Assembly: GCF_963924675.1 (NCBI RefSeq)
Contig: NC_089232.1
Location: forward strand, 46,974,522 to 47,038,521
Reading direction: 5' to 3'
DNA from: Phocoena phocoena
Lineage: Eukaryota; Chordata; Mammalia; Artiodactyla; Phocoenidae
DNA: 64,000 nt
The notes beneath the pieces are model-generated. The model saw only the letters and a program-made list of their open reading frames with translations, ran no database searches and had not been told where the DNA came from. A program made the position numbers and the translations under genes. This document shows positions 1 through 11,560 of the stretch, piece after piece (position 1 is the first letter of the stretch; every line of letters begins with the position of its first letter).

Positions 1-164
1 ATAAGAGCAAATTTACCTATGAAAATTTTGCTTGCATTGAAAACTCACTTTGTTATTATGCTTAGTTTAATTTTTTATAAAAGAAAAAAGTTGATTTGGT
101 TTCGCTACAAGGTTTTTGTAGAAGAGGTGCTAAATATTATATATATTACAATATGCTTTTTATT
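1..164. other. AT-rich left flank of the first L1
   Basis: No gene or recognisable repeat is visible. The stretch ends in the sequence that was duplicated when the L1 at 181 inserted. Its last bases read straight on into the MIR at about 7946, so this is the pre-insertion neighbour of that MIR. Confidence 0.6.
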
Positions 165-180
165 TAAATAACATTTATTG
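165..180. repeat. Target-site duplication of L1-A, left copy
   Basis: The 16-base string taaataacatttattg lies immediately before the L1 5' end and recurs exactly at 7940-7955. This is the expected footprint of target-primed reverse transcription. It fixes the outer limits of the insertion, including the extra host DNA at its 3' end. Confidence 0.9.
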
Positions 181-2611
181 GAGAGGAGTCAAGATGGCAG
201 AGGAGTAGGAGGAGGTGGAGTTCATCTTTCCCCACATGTGCATCATGAATACCTGTACAAATGGAACAATTCTCACAGAGCACTGACTGAACACTAGCAC
301 AGGACCTCGGACACCTAAAAGGATGTGAAAAATCCCCACGTAACTGGGTAGGATAAAAGAAAGAAGATGGGAAAAGGAAGAGGATAGGAAGCAGGGCAGG
401 ACCTGTGATCCTGGGGGCAGAGCTGAAGGAGAGGTTCCCGCATCTGGGGAAGCCCCATCACCGGCAGAGACATCAGTTGGGACAGAAGGCGAGCTTCAGG
501 GGTTATCAGAGAAGAGTGCAGCAACTGGTCTGTGGCAGGTAGGACAGAGTGAGACCTACACAGATGGTCCGTGCCGCAGCCCTGCATGCCCCAGCCTGAG
601 ACGTGTGTCTGCCAGTGTGGACAGGGGCTGGGTGCTGAAACATGGGCTCTGGAGAGCAAACCTGGGGAGAAGACTGCTGTTGGCTGCAAGGAGACAGCCT
701 GAGGGGATGGGAATAAGAAAATCCACAACTAAGAATGCTTATGGAGGAAACCTGGACCACCATAGAAGCGAAGCGCCATTGTTGAGTGATGCACAAGGGG
801 CAGGGCTGCCATTTCAGTCTCTCTTCCCACACACCAGCCCCTGCCTCCCCAGGCACTAGGAAGGGCTCCTGCTGGGGCTGACTGTCTCACACCTGCGGCT
901 GCCGACTGCCCTGTGCATCCAACCCCACCAGGGCTCCCAGGACCCTGGCAGCCACCACCTCCTCCTCCATGCCCTGTCCCTGCTGCAGTGGGCACTCCTG
1001 CAACCCCAGCTGCTACTGCCTCCATGCCCCCAACTCACCAGGGCAGATTCATGTGCTCTGGGGCAGCCTCGGAAGCAGACCCCTGTGGGTGGCCCAAACG
1101 CAGACGTGGGGCTGAAACCACAGCTGAGCCCAGGGCCTGTGCAACTAAGGAAGAAAATCTCACCTCAGAGCTGTGCAAACTGCATATTGACACCCCTGCA
1201 ACTGGCTTTGTAAACTCAGCACCTATAGAACATCTGATGGACAATGAGTGGTCCTGCAGCCAAGATGGGTCTAGCTTTAGAAGCTGTAGATTTTGCGGGC
1301 TCATACACACGGGGGTTGGACCTGGCCAGAATCTGAGCTGCCCCCATAGTGCCCACAGCAGGTCCAGATCCATGATTACTGCACTCCTGGGACCTGATTT
1401 CAGTGGATCTACACTGGTGGCCTGGTAAAACAATGTCTGAGACACCAGGGCCAACTGCTTGCATACCCACGGTTAAGGTGCCAACAAAAGTGTAATCTGA
1501 GAGCTCGCACAACAGGTGAAAGGTGACACAACAGAACACACCCACAGGCGAACAGCTCCAAAGGAGGAATACTCAGTGGTTTCCCTCCCAGTGGGAGTGC
1601 TCCAATCCTGTCTACCTCAACCACAGATCAGAAACACAGCTAAGAAAAAGATATGGGGGCCTCTACTTTAACAACTAGTGAGCAGACTCCAACTCTGACA
1701 GGGCAGTGACAACCACAGAGCAAAAGGGAGACCTTGCTCAATATCCAGGTCATGCTCTGGTCACCACAACATCAGTCATACCTTCTTTCAAGGGGATAAC
1801 AGCCAGCATACACTGAGGAAAGGGTGGCAGACATCTGTACGAAAAACAGCCCTTGCACCAAAAAATATTAAACCCACACAGGCTACACAGGGACATTCCC
1901 ACATAAAAATAGCCCTCCAAGACTGTCTGAGGGTCTGGCATTGGAAGGAAGAACACCCAGAGCATTTAGCCTTGAAGGCCATTGGGGCTTGAGTGCAGGA
2001 GCTCCACAGGGCTGGGGGAAACAAAGACTCCACTCTCAGAGGGAACACACAGGGTCTCATGTGCACTGAGACCAAGCACAAAGTAGTACCTCCTTAGGAA
2101 CTTGGACTAGACCTACCTAGAGGTCTTGGAGGGTCTTCTGGAGAGGCAAAGTTTGACTATAGCTCACTGTGGGGGCAAGGACCCTGGTAGCAGAAGCCCC
2201 CAGGTAATATTGATCAAAGTGAGCTCTCACAGAGGTCCACATTTCAGCACTAAGACCCAGTCCCACCCAACAACCTGCAGGCCCCAGTGCTGGAAAGCCT
2301 CAGGCCAAACAACCAACAAGAAAGGTACATAGCCTCCCCATCAGAAGACAAGCTGCATAAAGTCATACTGAGCAAGCAGCCCCTCAAACACACACACATT
2401 GACACAACGCTGCCCATCAGAGGGACAAGACCCAACTTCACCCACTAGACGGAAGGCATCAACCCTCCTACCAGGAAGCCTATACAAGCCCCTGGACCAA
2501 TCTCACCCACCAGGAAGCAGACACTAGAAGCAAGAGGAACTATGATCCTGCAGCCTGTAGAAAGGAGACCACAAACACAGAAAGTTTGACAAAATTAGAT
2601 GACAGAGAAAT
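181..2611 (+). promoter_or_regulatory. L1-A 5' UTR with internal promoter and YY1-like site
   Basis: The element starts at 181 and has CAAGATGGC at 190-198, ten bases in. A YY1 site at this place sets the start of transcription in human L1, so by analogy this marks the true 5' end. The next 2.4 kb is richer in G+C than its surroundings and holds only chance open frames. L1 5' UTRs drive transcription outward from an internal RNA polymerase II promoter; whether this old copy is active cannot be read from the sequence. ORF1 begins at 2612. Confidence 0.75.
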
Positions 2612-3717
2612 ATGTTGCAAATGAAGGAAAAAGATAAAAACCCACAAGAACAACTAAATGAAGAGGAAAGAGGCAATCTATCTGAAAAAGAATTCAGACT
2701 AATGATAGTAAAACTGATCCAAAATTTCAGAAAAAGAATGGAGGCACAGATTGAGAAGATGCAAGAAATATTTAACAAGGAGCTAGAAGATTTAAAGAAC
2801 AAAAAAAACCAGCAATGAACAATATAATAACTAAAATGAAAAATAAACTAGAAGGAACCAATAGCAGAATAACTAAGGCAGAAGAACGAATAAGTGAGCT
2901 AGAACACAGAGTGGTAGAAATCACTGCCACAGAACAGAATAAAGAAAAAAGAATAAAAAGAAATGAGGAGGGCTTCCCTGGTGGCGCAGTGGTTGGGAGT
3001 CCGCCTGCCGATGCAGGGGACGTGGGTTCTTGCCCCAGTCCGGGGGCATCCCACATGCCATGGAGTGGCTGGGCCTGTGAGCCATGGCCACTGGGCCTGC
3101 ACGTCCGGAGCCTGTGCTCCGCGGCAGGAGAGGCCGCAGCGGTGAGAGGCCTGTGTACCGCAAAAAAAAAAAAAAAAAAGAAATGAGGAAAGTCTCAGAG
3201 ACATCTGGGACAACATTAAACACACCAACATTCCCAGAAGGGGTCCCAGAAGGAGAATAGAAAGAGAAAGGGCCTCAGAAAATATTTGAAGATATTATAG
3301 CTGAAAACATCCTTAACATGAGAACAAAAAACACTTGCTTAAGTCCAGGAAGCACAGAGAGTCCCATACAGGATGAACCCAAGAAGGAACATGCTGAGAC
3401 ACATATTAACCAAACTGACAAAAATTAAAGACAAAGAAAAAATATTAAAAGCAACAAGGGGAAAGCAACAAACAACATACAAGGGAATCCCCATAAGGTT
3501 ATCAGCTGATTTTTCAGAAGACACTCTGCAGGCCAGAAGACAGTGGCATGATATATATCCAGGGATGAAAGGGAAAAACCTACAGCCAAGGATACTCTAC
3601 CTAGCAAGGTTCTGATTCAGATTCAACAGAGAAATCAAGTTTACAGACAAGCAAAAACTAAGAGAATTTAGCACCACCAAACCAGCTTTACAACAAATGC
3701 TAAAGGAATTTCTCTAG
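2612..3717 (+). pseudogene. L1-A ORF1 (RNA-binding protein), broken
   Basis: Remnant of the L1 ORF1 protein, an RNA chaperone that forms trimers and packages L1 RNA. The first 68 codons, beginning MLQMKEKDKNPQEQ, are rich in Glu, Lys and Gln, as in the coiled-coil end of ORF1p. The frame ends at a TGA at 2816 after an A-rich run and continues in another frame from 2815 (MNNIITKMKN), again coiled-coil-like. A SINE then interrupts it at 2970-3174 with a 15-bp duplication. The RNA-binding and C-terminal parts follow from 3190 with further shifts, to a TAG at 3715-3717. No functional product is possible. Confidence 0.88.
2970..3174 (+). mobile_element. CHR-2-like SINE (tRNA-Glu-derived) in L1-A ORF1
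   Basis: About 205 bp beginning gggcttccctggtggcgcag, with tRNA-like A-box and B-box sequences near the 5' end and an A tail. A 15-bp duplication, aaaaagaaatgagga, flanks it at 2955-2969 and 3175-3189. The family is known from cetaceans and is mobilised by L1. It is younger than its host L1. Confidence 0.93.
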
Positions 3718-3968
3718 GTGGGAAAAAGACCAGCAACTGAAAACAATCCTGTACATATATAGACTGCTATATCCAAATCTCATGGGGGAAAAAAAAAAAA
3801 AAAAAAAATCTCATGGGAACAGCAAACCCCAAAACTACAATAGATACACACACAAAAAAGAAAAAGTAACCCAAACACAACACTAAAGATGGTCACCAAA
3901 CTGCAAGAGAATAAAAGAGGAAGGGAAGAAAAAAGACTTACAAAAACAAACACAAAAGAATTAAGAAA

Positions 3969-6900
3969 ATGGTAATAGGGACATACATATTGATAATTAC
4001 CTTAAATGTGAATGGATTAAATGCTCCAACCAAAAGACACAGGCTTGCTGAATGGATACAAACAAGACCCATCTATATGCTGTCTACAAGAGACCCACTT
4101 CAGACCTAGGGACACATACAGACCAAAAGTGAGGGGATGGAAAAAGATATTCCATGCAAATGGAAATCAAAAGAAAGCTGGAGTTGCAATACTCATATCA
4201 TAAAATAGACTTTAAAATAAAGACTGTTACAAGACACAAGGAACGACACTACATAATGATCAGGGAATCAATCCAAGAAGAAAATCCAATTGTAAATATG
4301 TATGTACCCAACATACGAGTACCTCAATGTACAAGGCAAATGCTAACAGACATAAAAGGGGAAATCAACAGTAACACAATAATAGTGGAGGACTTTAACA
4401 CCACACCTACACCAATGGACAGATCATCCAGACAGAAAATTAATAAGGAAACCCAGGCCTTAAATGACACATAAGACCAGAGAGACTTAATCAACATCTA
4501 TAGGACATTCCATCCAAAAGAAGCAGACTACACTTTCTTCTCAAGTGCACATGCAACATTCTCCAGGATAGATCACATCTTAGACCACAAATCAAGCCTC
4601 AGTAAATTTAAGAAAATTGAAGTCATATCAAGCATCTTTCCAGACCATAATACTATGAGATTAGAAATCAATTACAGGCAAAAATAAACTGTAAAACACA
4701 CAGACACACTGTGTCTGTGGAGCACTGATGAAATCAAAGAGGAAGTCAAAAAAATACCTAGAGACAAATGACAATGAAAACATGATGATCCAAAACCTAT
4801 GGGATGCAGCAAAAGTGGTTTTAAGGGGGAAGTTTCTAGCAATACAAACTTCCCTCAAGAAACAATAAAAATCTCAAAAACAACCTAAACTTACACCTAA
4901 AGCAACTAGAGAAAGAAGAACAAACAAAACATAAAGTTAGTAGAAGGAAAGAAATCATAAAGATCAGAGCAGAAATAAATGAAATAGAGATGAAGTAAAC
5001 AGTAGCAAAAATCAATAAAACTAAAAATCTTTGAGAAGATAAACAAAATTGATAAACCTTTAGACAGACTCATCAAGAAAAAAAAGGAGAGGACTTAAAT
5101 CAATAAAATTAGAAAAGAAAAAGAAGTTACAATGACACCACAGAAATACAAAGGATCATAAGAGACTACTACAAGCAACTCTATGACAATAAAATGGACA
5201 ACCTGGAAGAAATGGACAAATTCTTAGAAAGGTGCAACCTTAAAGACTGAATGAGGAAGAAATAAAAAATATGAACAGACCAATCACAAGTACTGAAATT
5301 GCAACTGTGATTAAAACTCTTCCAACAGGACTTCCCTGGTGGCACATTGGTTAAGAATCCACTTGCCAATGCAGGGGACATGGGTTCAATCCCTAGTCCG
5401 TGATGATCCCACATGCCACAGAGCAACTAAATCTGTGCGCCACAACTACTGAGCCTGAGCTCTAGAGCCCGTGAGCCACAGCTACTGAGCCCATGCCCCA
5501 CATGAAGCCCACACACCCTAGAGCCTGTGTGCTGCAACAACTGAGCCCATGCGTCACAACTACTGAAGCCCACATACTCCAGAGCCCGCATGCTGCAACT
5601 ACTGAGCCTGCATGCTGCAACTAATGAAGCCCATGTGCCTAGAGCCTGTGCTCCGCAACAAGAGAAGCCATGGCTATGAGAAGCCCACGTACTGCAACGA
5701 AGAGTAGAACCTGCTTGCCGCAACTGGAAAAAGCCTGCATGCAGCAATGAAGTCCCAACTCAGCCAAAAATTTAAAAAATAAAGTAAATTTAAAAAAATG
5801 AAAAACTCTTCCAACAAACAAAAGTCCAGGACCAGATGGCTTCACAGGCAAATCCTATCAAACATTTAGAGAAGAGTTAGTACCTACCCTTCTCAAGCTC
5901 TTCCAAAAAATCGCAGAGGAAGAAACACTCCCAAGCTCATTCTACAAGGCCAACATTGCTCTGATACCAAAACCAGAAAAAGATATCACAAAAAAAGAAA
6001 ATTACAGGCCAATATCACTGATGAACATAGATGCAAAAATCCTCAACTAAATACTAGCAAATGGAATCCAACAACACATTAAAAGTATCATACACCATGA
6101 TCAAGTGGGATTTACTCCAGGGATGCAAGGATTCTTCAATATACACAAACCAATCAATGTGATACACCGTATTAATGAATTGCAGAATAAAAACCATATG
6201 ATCATCTCAACAGATGCAGAAAAAGCTTTTGAAAAATTCAACACCCATTTATGGTAAAAACACCCCAGAAATTGGGCATAGAGGATATGACAAACCCACA
6301 GCAAACATCATTCTCAATGATGTAAAGCTGAAAGTATTTCCTCTAAGATCAGGAATGAGACAAGGGTATCCACTCTCACCACTCTTATTCGACACAGTTT
6401 TGGAAGTCCTAGCCATGGCAATCAGAGAAGAAAAAGAAATAAAAGGAATCTCATCCAAAATGGAAAAGAAGAAGTAAAATTGTTACTGTTTGCAGAGCTA
6501 ATCAATGAATTTAGCAAGATCTTTTTTGATCCAACTCCTAGACTAATGAAAATAAAACAAAAATAAACACATGGGACCTAATTAAACTTAAAAGCTTTTG
6601 CACAGCAAAGGAAACCATAAACAAGATGAAAAGACAACCCTCAGAATGGGAGAAAATATTTGCAATTGAAGCATCTGACAAGGGATTAATCTCCAAAATA
6701 TACAAACAACTCATGCAGTTCAATATCAAAAAACAACCCAATCAGAAAATGGGCAGGAGATCTAAATAGTCATTTCTTCACACAGATGGCCAAAAAATTA
6801 CATGAAAAGATGCTCAACATCACTAATTATTAGAGAAATGCAAATCAAAATGACAATGAGGTATCACCTCACACCAGTCAGAATGGCCATTATCAAAAAA

Positions 6901-7345
6901 TCTACAGACAATGAATGCTGGAGAGGGTGTGGAGAAAAAGGAACACTCCAACACTGTTGGTGGGAATGTAAATTGGTACAGCCACTATGCAGAACAGTAT
7001 GGAGGTTCCTTAAAAAACTAAAAACTGAGCTACCATATGATCCTACAATCCCACTCCTGGGCATATATCCAGAGAAAAACATGGTTCAAAGGATACATGC
7101 ACCCCAATGTTCACTGAAGCACTGTGTACAATAGCCAACACATGGAAGCAACCTAAATGTCCATTAACAGAGGAATGGATAAAGAAGATGTAGTATATAT
7201 ATATACAATGGAATATTACTCAGCAGTTAAAAAATATGAAATAATGCCGTTTGCAGCAACATGGATGGACCTAAGTTTATCATACTGAGTGAGTAAATCA
7301 GACAAAGACAAATACCATGTGATATCACTTATATGTGGAATCTAA
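3969..7345 (+). pseudogene. L1-A ORF2 (endonuclease-reverse transcriptase), broken
   Basis: Remnant of L1 ORF2. It starts at ATG 3969 (MVIGTYI, leading to LNVNGLNAPTK). The apurinic-type endonuclease domain is recognisable at 4021-4680, including CCLQETHFRPRDTY, whose Glu belongs to the catalytic set, and PDHNTMRLEI near its end. The reverse transcriptase part resumes around 5830-6490 ([12 protein letters not shown], then [13 protein letters not shown]). A SINE splits it at 5328-5801. At 6496/6497 the sequence jumps from tttgcaga to gctaatcaat, losing the stretch that encodes the FADD active site, and at about 6517 a second jump removes about 790 bp. The C-terminal Cys-rich part ([15 protein letters not shown], about 6925-6970) remains. 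The stop is near 7343-7345. Confidence 0.88.
5328..5801 (+). mobile_element. Long CHR-1-like SINE, expanded internal repeats
   Basis: A tRNA-Glu-derived SINE of about 474 bp starting ggacttccctggtggcacat. A 15-bp duplication, aaaactcttccaaca, flanks it at 5313-5327 and 5802-5816. After the tRNA-related head comes a body of about six diverged units of the type acaactactgagcc. The copies at 8560 and 28026 have about four and two, which explains the extra length. It sits in the L1-A ORF2. Confidence 0.9.
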
Positions 7346-7686
7346 TAAAATGGTACAAATAAACTTATTTACAAAATAGAAATAGAGTGACAGATGTAGA
7401 AAACAATCTTATGGTTACCAGTAGGGAAAGGGGGAGGATAAATTGGGAGATTGGGATTGACATATACACACTACTATATATAAAATAGATGACTAATAAG
7501 AATCTACTGTATAGCACAGGGAACTCTACTCAATACTCTGTAATGACCTATATGGGAAAAGAATCTAAGAAAGAGTGGATATATGTATATGTACAACTGA
7601 TTCACTTTGCTGTATAGCGGAAACTAACACAACATTGTAAATCAACTATATTCCAGTAAAAAATAATTTAAAAATAAATAAATAAA

Positions 7687-7930
7687 GGGAGACTGTATAT
7701 AATAATTGGATAAAAAGCATATACCTAGCAAGAGCTTATAGCAACGTAATGGGAAGTCTATTTGAATAAAAGAGTCCATTTCACATAGCATTCATTTCGT
7801 AAAAGATCATCCATTTCATATAACATTCTTGTTGTAAAAGGTCATCTGACCTTTACATCTGATAAAGTCTTAAAATGTGAGTAGTGTAAAGATTTGAAAG
7901 TAAAAGTTATGGAATTGTAAAAAAAAAAAA
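7687..7930 (+). other. 3'-transduced host DNA carried by L1-A
   Basis: The L1 3' UTR ends in an A-rich tail (7658-7686). Instead of the target duplication, 231 bp of non-L1 sequence follows, then a second A run (7919-7930), and only then the duplication at 7940-7955. A variant polyadenylation signal, AGTAAA (7899-7904), lies about 15 bases before the second A run. This is the structure made when an L1 transcript reads through its own weak terminator into flanking DNA and the longer RNA is reverse transcribed. Confidence 0.82.
7775..7844 (+). repeat. Two 35-bp tandem units in the transduced segment
   Basis: Both units begin tccatttca and end with a gtaaaag-type string and tca (7775-7809 and 7810-7844). 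They differ at about seven of 35 positions. The duplication came with the donor locus and would help identify it. Confidence 0.75.
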
Positions 7931-7945
7931 GTAAATAAATAAATA

Positions 7946-8062
7946 ACATTTATTGCTTACTATATGCCAGACACTCTTGTGAATTCTTTCAATTATTTAT
8001 TCAATGTGTGTAATAAATCAGTAAGGTAGGTACTATTATTATCTCTCTTTTATAACCGAGAA
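7946..8062 (-). mobile_element. MIR fragment
   Basis: The run aacatttattgcttactat, then gccagacactc, and later aggtaggtactattattat, matches the reverse complement of the 3' part of the mammalian MIR SINE. The L1-A insertion point lies at its beginning, and the duplicated bases are MIR sequence. Confidence 0.8.
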
Positions 8063-8559
8063 AATGGTTAAATAAATAAATGTGGTTAATGAGGCCCTAA
8101 TTATGTATACTATTTGAATTTACTGTCTTAATGTAAAGGTTCTGATTTTAAAAAATGAAATATTTGAAAAAATCCATTGCTAAATGGTTGGAAAATAAAT
8201 GTTCCCTTTAAGTCTCATTAATCTGTCACATTGTTGTGGAATTTTTAGCACATCATAAGTACTCTTCCTTTATTTTGTAGTTTAATTGGTGTTTGCACTT
8301 CAAGGTAGTGGTATTTTAACTGAATAGTAATGTGCAAAAGTGGAATGTATCTTACTGCTACCTGGTGAACATGGAGTGTTTCTCTTATAAGGAATGCAGA
8401 TATCCTATGTACACAGCAAGAAAAACTTGATCATAATTCACTTCACAAAAGAATATCTCTCATATATACATCTATCACAACATGGGAAAACTGAGAAAAG
8501 ACTACAAAATAATTGACGTGTCAAAGGTAAAACTACAATGGATTTAAAATATGTTTACA
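8063..8559. other. Unannotated AT-rich DNA
   Basis: No open frame of note, no tandem repeat and no repeat family that I recognise. Confidence 0.5.
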
Positions 8560-8931
8560 GGACTTCCCTGGTGGCACAGTGGTTAAGAATCTGCCTGCCA
8601 AGATCCCACATGACGCGGAGAAACTAAGCCCGTGCGCCATAACTACTGACCCTGCACTCTAGAGCCTGTGAGCCACAACTACTGAGCCTGTGTGCCACAA
8701 TTACTGAGCCCGCACGTCACAACTACTGAAGCCCGCACGCCTAGAGCCCGTGCTCCGCTACAAGAGAAGCCACTGAAGTGAGAAGCCCACACACGGCAAT
8801 GAAGAGTAGCCTCCGCTCGCTGCAAGTAGAGAAAGCCTGTGCACAGCAATGAAGACCCAACTCAGCCAAAAATAAATAAATAAAATAAATACATTTATTT
8901 TAAAAAGGTCTTCCATGTTTTAAAAAAATAT
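8560..8931 (+). mobile_element. CHR-1-like SINE
   Basis: Starts gacttccctggtggcacagt, then about four diverged acaactactgagcc units, then the A-rich tail with aataaataaa. An 11-bp duplication, atatgtttaca, is seen at 8549-8559 and 8932-8942. Part of the tRNA-like head is missing, since the B-box region after ctgcctgcca is gone. The tail carries a short insertion (ggtcttccatg). Confidence 0.88.
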
Positions 8932-8942
8932 ATATGTTTACA

Positions 8943-11560
8943 AGTGAAACACAACAAAAAGCATTCATATAAACCTTCTGGATTTTACTAAGAAATATTT
9001 AGATGATTTTCTGACCTTAAAAGCATATAATATTGACAAGAAAAATACTAAATTAACATTAAAGAAATATATATTCAAGTAAAAACAAATTCAGAAAACA
9101 AATGCCATTGTTTTCTCTAAAAATAGAGAGATGTAAAAGTTTAAAAATAGAAATTAATGAAATGAGAAATAATGAAGAACAATGAGGATCAAAGAAAACT
9201 TCTAGGCAAAATGAGAAAAAAAAAGAAAATTAAAAAGAGACCCATGACATTATATATCAAAACTGAATAAAAAAAAGGGAACATAAATCATATACAGTAG
9301 AGATTAGAATCTCATAGGAGAATATTCTAAATAAATGTATACGGATATACTTGAAAACTTAGATAAAATAGATAATTTAAAAGAAAAATGCAATTTGCCA
9401 AAATTATCTCAAGAAGAAATTAAAACCAATGTACAGTCATGTTCATTAAGAAAATCAAATTAGAAAAAAAATACACAAAATAAACTAACCAGCTCCTGAG
9501 ACTCTTCAGTCAAGTTTGAACAAAGTTCAAGGAAACTCTAATCTCTCATTTAAGCAAACTGTTCCAGAGAATTGAAAAAGATATTTTTCCCACAGCAGTT
9601 TTAGGGGCTTTTGATAAGCTTAATAGCAAAATTCAAAAGAATATAATGGGAAAGAAAACTCAGAGGTCAATTTCTCTAACACAAATATTTGCAAAATTTA
9701 CAAATAAATAATAGCAAAGTCAAGCAATGTATAAAGCATACATCAATCAAAAAAGATTATTATAGCCATGTAAATATATTTAAAGTAAGTATATCTATTA
9801 ATATAATTCAACACCTTAAGAAAAAAGAGAAGCTTATAATCATCTCAATAGGTGCAGATACAGCATTAGATACAATTCAGTATCCATCATGTTCAAACTC
9901 AGAACAAAATAAATATTATTTCTTAAAATAACAAATGTTGTTTTCAACCTGTGACATAGATAACATTAGTGAAATACTAGATACTTTGCTTTAAATGTCA
10001 GAAAATATATGTTTACTGTTCCACTTCTATTTACCATTGTACAAAAATTCTGATGAGGGTATTAAAACTTGAATCTATATCAGAAAGAAAATGTCAAGTT
10101 TAGTAGAAATTATAATTGTCCATATAGAATCTCAAGAGAACATAAAGACAAATGGTTGGGATTAATACTAACAATTAGTCCTGTATCTAGGAGTCTAACT
10201 AATAATTAGACTGCTAGATACAGGATTTACATAAAAAATAGTAATTGCTTATATACGTGAAAATATATGCTCATATATGGGAAGATTTATTATGTGGAAT
10301 TTGACAAACTGACCAAAAATTCATATGGAAAGATAAAGAGCCAAGAGAATAATGAAATATTTGAAGGAGGGTGGCTTTCCTATATATATTTGGGATAATT
10401 ATAATGCTATAGTAACAGAGTGAAATATGGCACAGGGCGCAAGAGGTCAAATAAAAAAGTGCTAGGAAGAAAATCTACACACAGAAGCTAGATATATCAC
10501 AGAAGTGGCATTAAATACACTGAAAAAAGAATGGACTGTACAGATTGGAATGGATAAACTGACTATCCAACAAATTATTCTGGGACAGTTTTCTATCCAT
10601 AAGGAAACGACTTCAAACATATTCTACATATTTATATGTGGGAAATTTCCTAAACTGCTCTGTAGCTAGGAGTTAGCCCTTTCATCCTTTTAGTGGATTT
10701 GCTGATAGCAATTGACACTAGGACAAAGCCATTTGGAATTTTCAAAAGATCGTACCCTCAGTAGTAATGAGTTGGCAATTTAAATAATATTAATGTTCTA
10801 TTTAAAATTCATCAAATTTACAAAAATTTTAAAAAATTTGCCATACTATATGGTAGCAGAGACATGGACACAAATGAATTTCCTTGTACTATGGTAGCAG
10901 TGTGATTTGGCGTGACCAATCTGTAGAACAGATTAGCAAATTCAAGAAAATTAAAGATGTACCTACTCCACTACAATCTTCAAATTCCTTTTTTAAATTT
11001 ATAATCAGAAGAATCATTTGCACATATACACAGGAAAGTATTACCAGGATGATTGCTACACAATTGCTTATGGTAATGAAAAACATCAGAAAAACAAATA
11101 TCCATCAGTGAGGAACAGATAAATTGATTTGGCTAAACATATTCAACGAAAAAAATTATATAGTAGTGAAATAAATGAATTAAAGCTATACGTATAAATA
11201 TGAAAGAATACTTAAAGTGCTGAAGAATAAATTAAACAAATTGTCAATTGCATATAGAATCCTACCATTTATGGAAAGTTAAAATAATAATACTATAATT
11301 GTGTATGAATGCACATATATGAAATAACAGATAAATAAACATGGATGGAAGGAACATACAACTGAATTCAGAATGTTGATTTAATTTGCAGAAAGAAGAC
11401 AAACTGCTGCAAAAATGTCAGTACTTTCTTTAAAAACAGAAATGCCTAAAATGTGGCAAAATGACCATATTTAATAACTCCTTTCGGGTGAATATATTGG
11501 TATTTGTTAAAATACTCTATATTTCTTATGCTTTAAATAATAAACTAAGAAAAAAACAAT
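8943..11560 (+). mobile_element. Ancient L1 (L1M-type), degraded
   Basis: Weak but ordered similarity to L1 ORF2 and 3' UTR. Around 9345-9425 the frame resembles the linker before the reverse transcriptase (KCNLPKLSQEEIKTN). Around 9820-9900 it resembles the segment leading to the active site. At 10290-10440 there is a stretch equivalent to the thumb region. The part from 11060 to 11560 resembles an old L1 3' end. No frame is open for long, and the largest is 80 codons. Both ends are unclear. Confidence 0.65.

Larger units (their letters stand above)
181..7939 (+). mobile_element. L1-A: L1 retrotransposon, complete 5' end, degenerate
   Basis: A LINE-1 in sense orientation with a GC-richer 5' UTR (181-2611), ORF1 remnant (2612-3717), inter-ORF spacer, ORF2 remnant (3969-7345), 3' UTR with an A-rich end near 7658-7686, and 3'-transduced DNA to about 7930. 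A perfect 16-bp duplication (165-180 and 7940-7955) flanks it. It cannot move now: both reading frames are broken by stops and frameshifts, two SINEs are inserted (2970-3174 and 5328-5801), and about 54 bp and about 790 bp of the reverse transcriptase region are missing compared with the L1 at 22613. It lies at the edge of an older MIR. The family resembles other cetartiodactyl L1s; the subfamily was not determined. Confidence 0.93.

Noticed and set aside
913..1428. Open frame of 171 codons, with overlapping frames on the other strand
   Set aside because: It lies in the GC-richer L1-A 5' UTR and is Pro-rich and low in information, with no domain. Long chance frames on both strands are expected there.
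5427..5747. 106-codon Cys/Ser/Gly-rich frame on the minus strand
   Set aside because: It is the translation of the repeated units inside the long SINE at 5328-5801.
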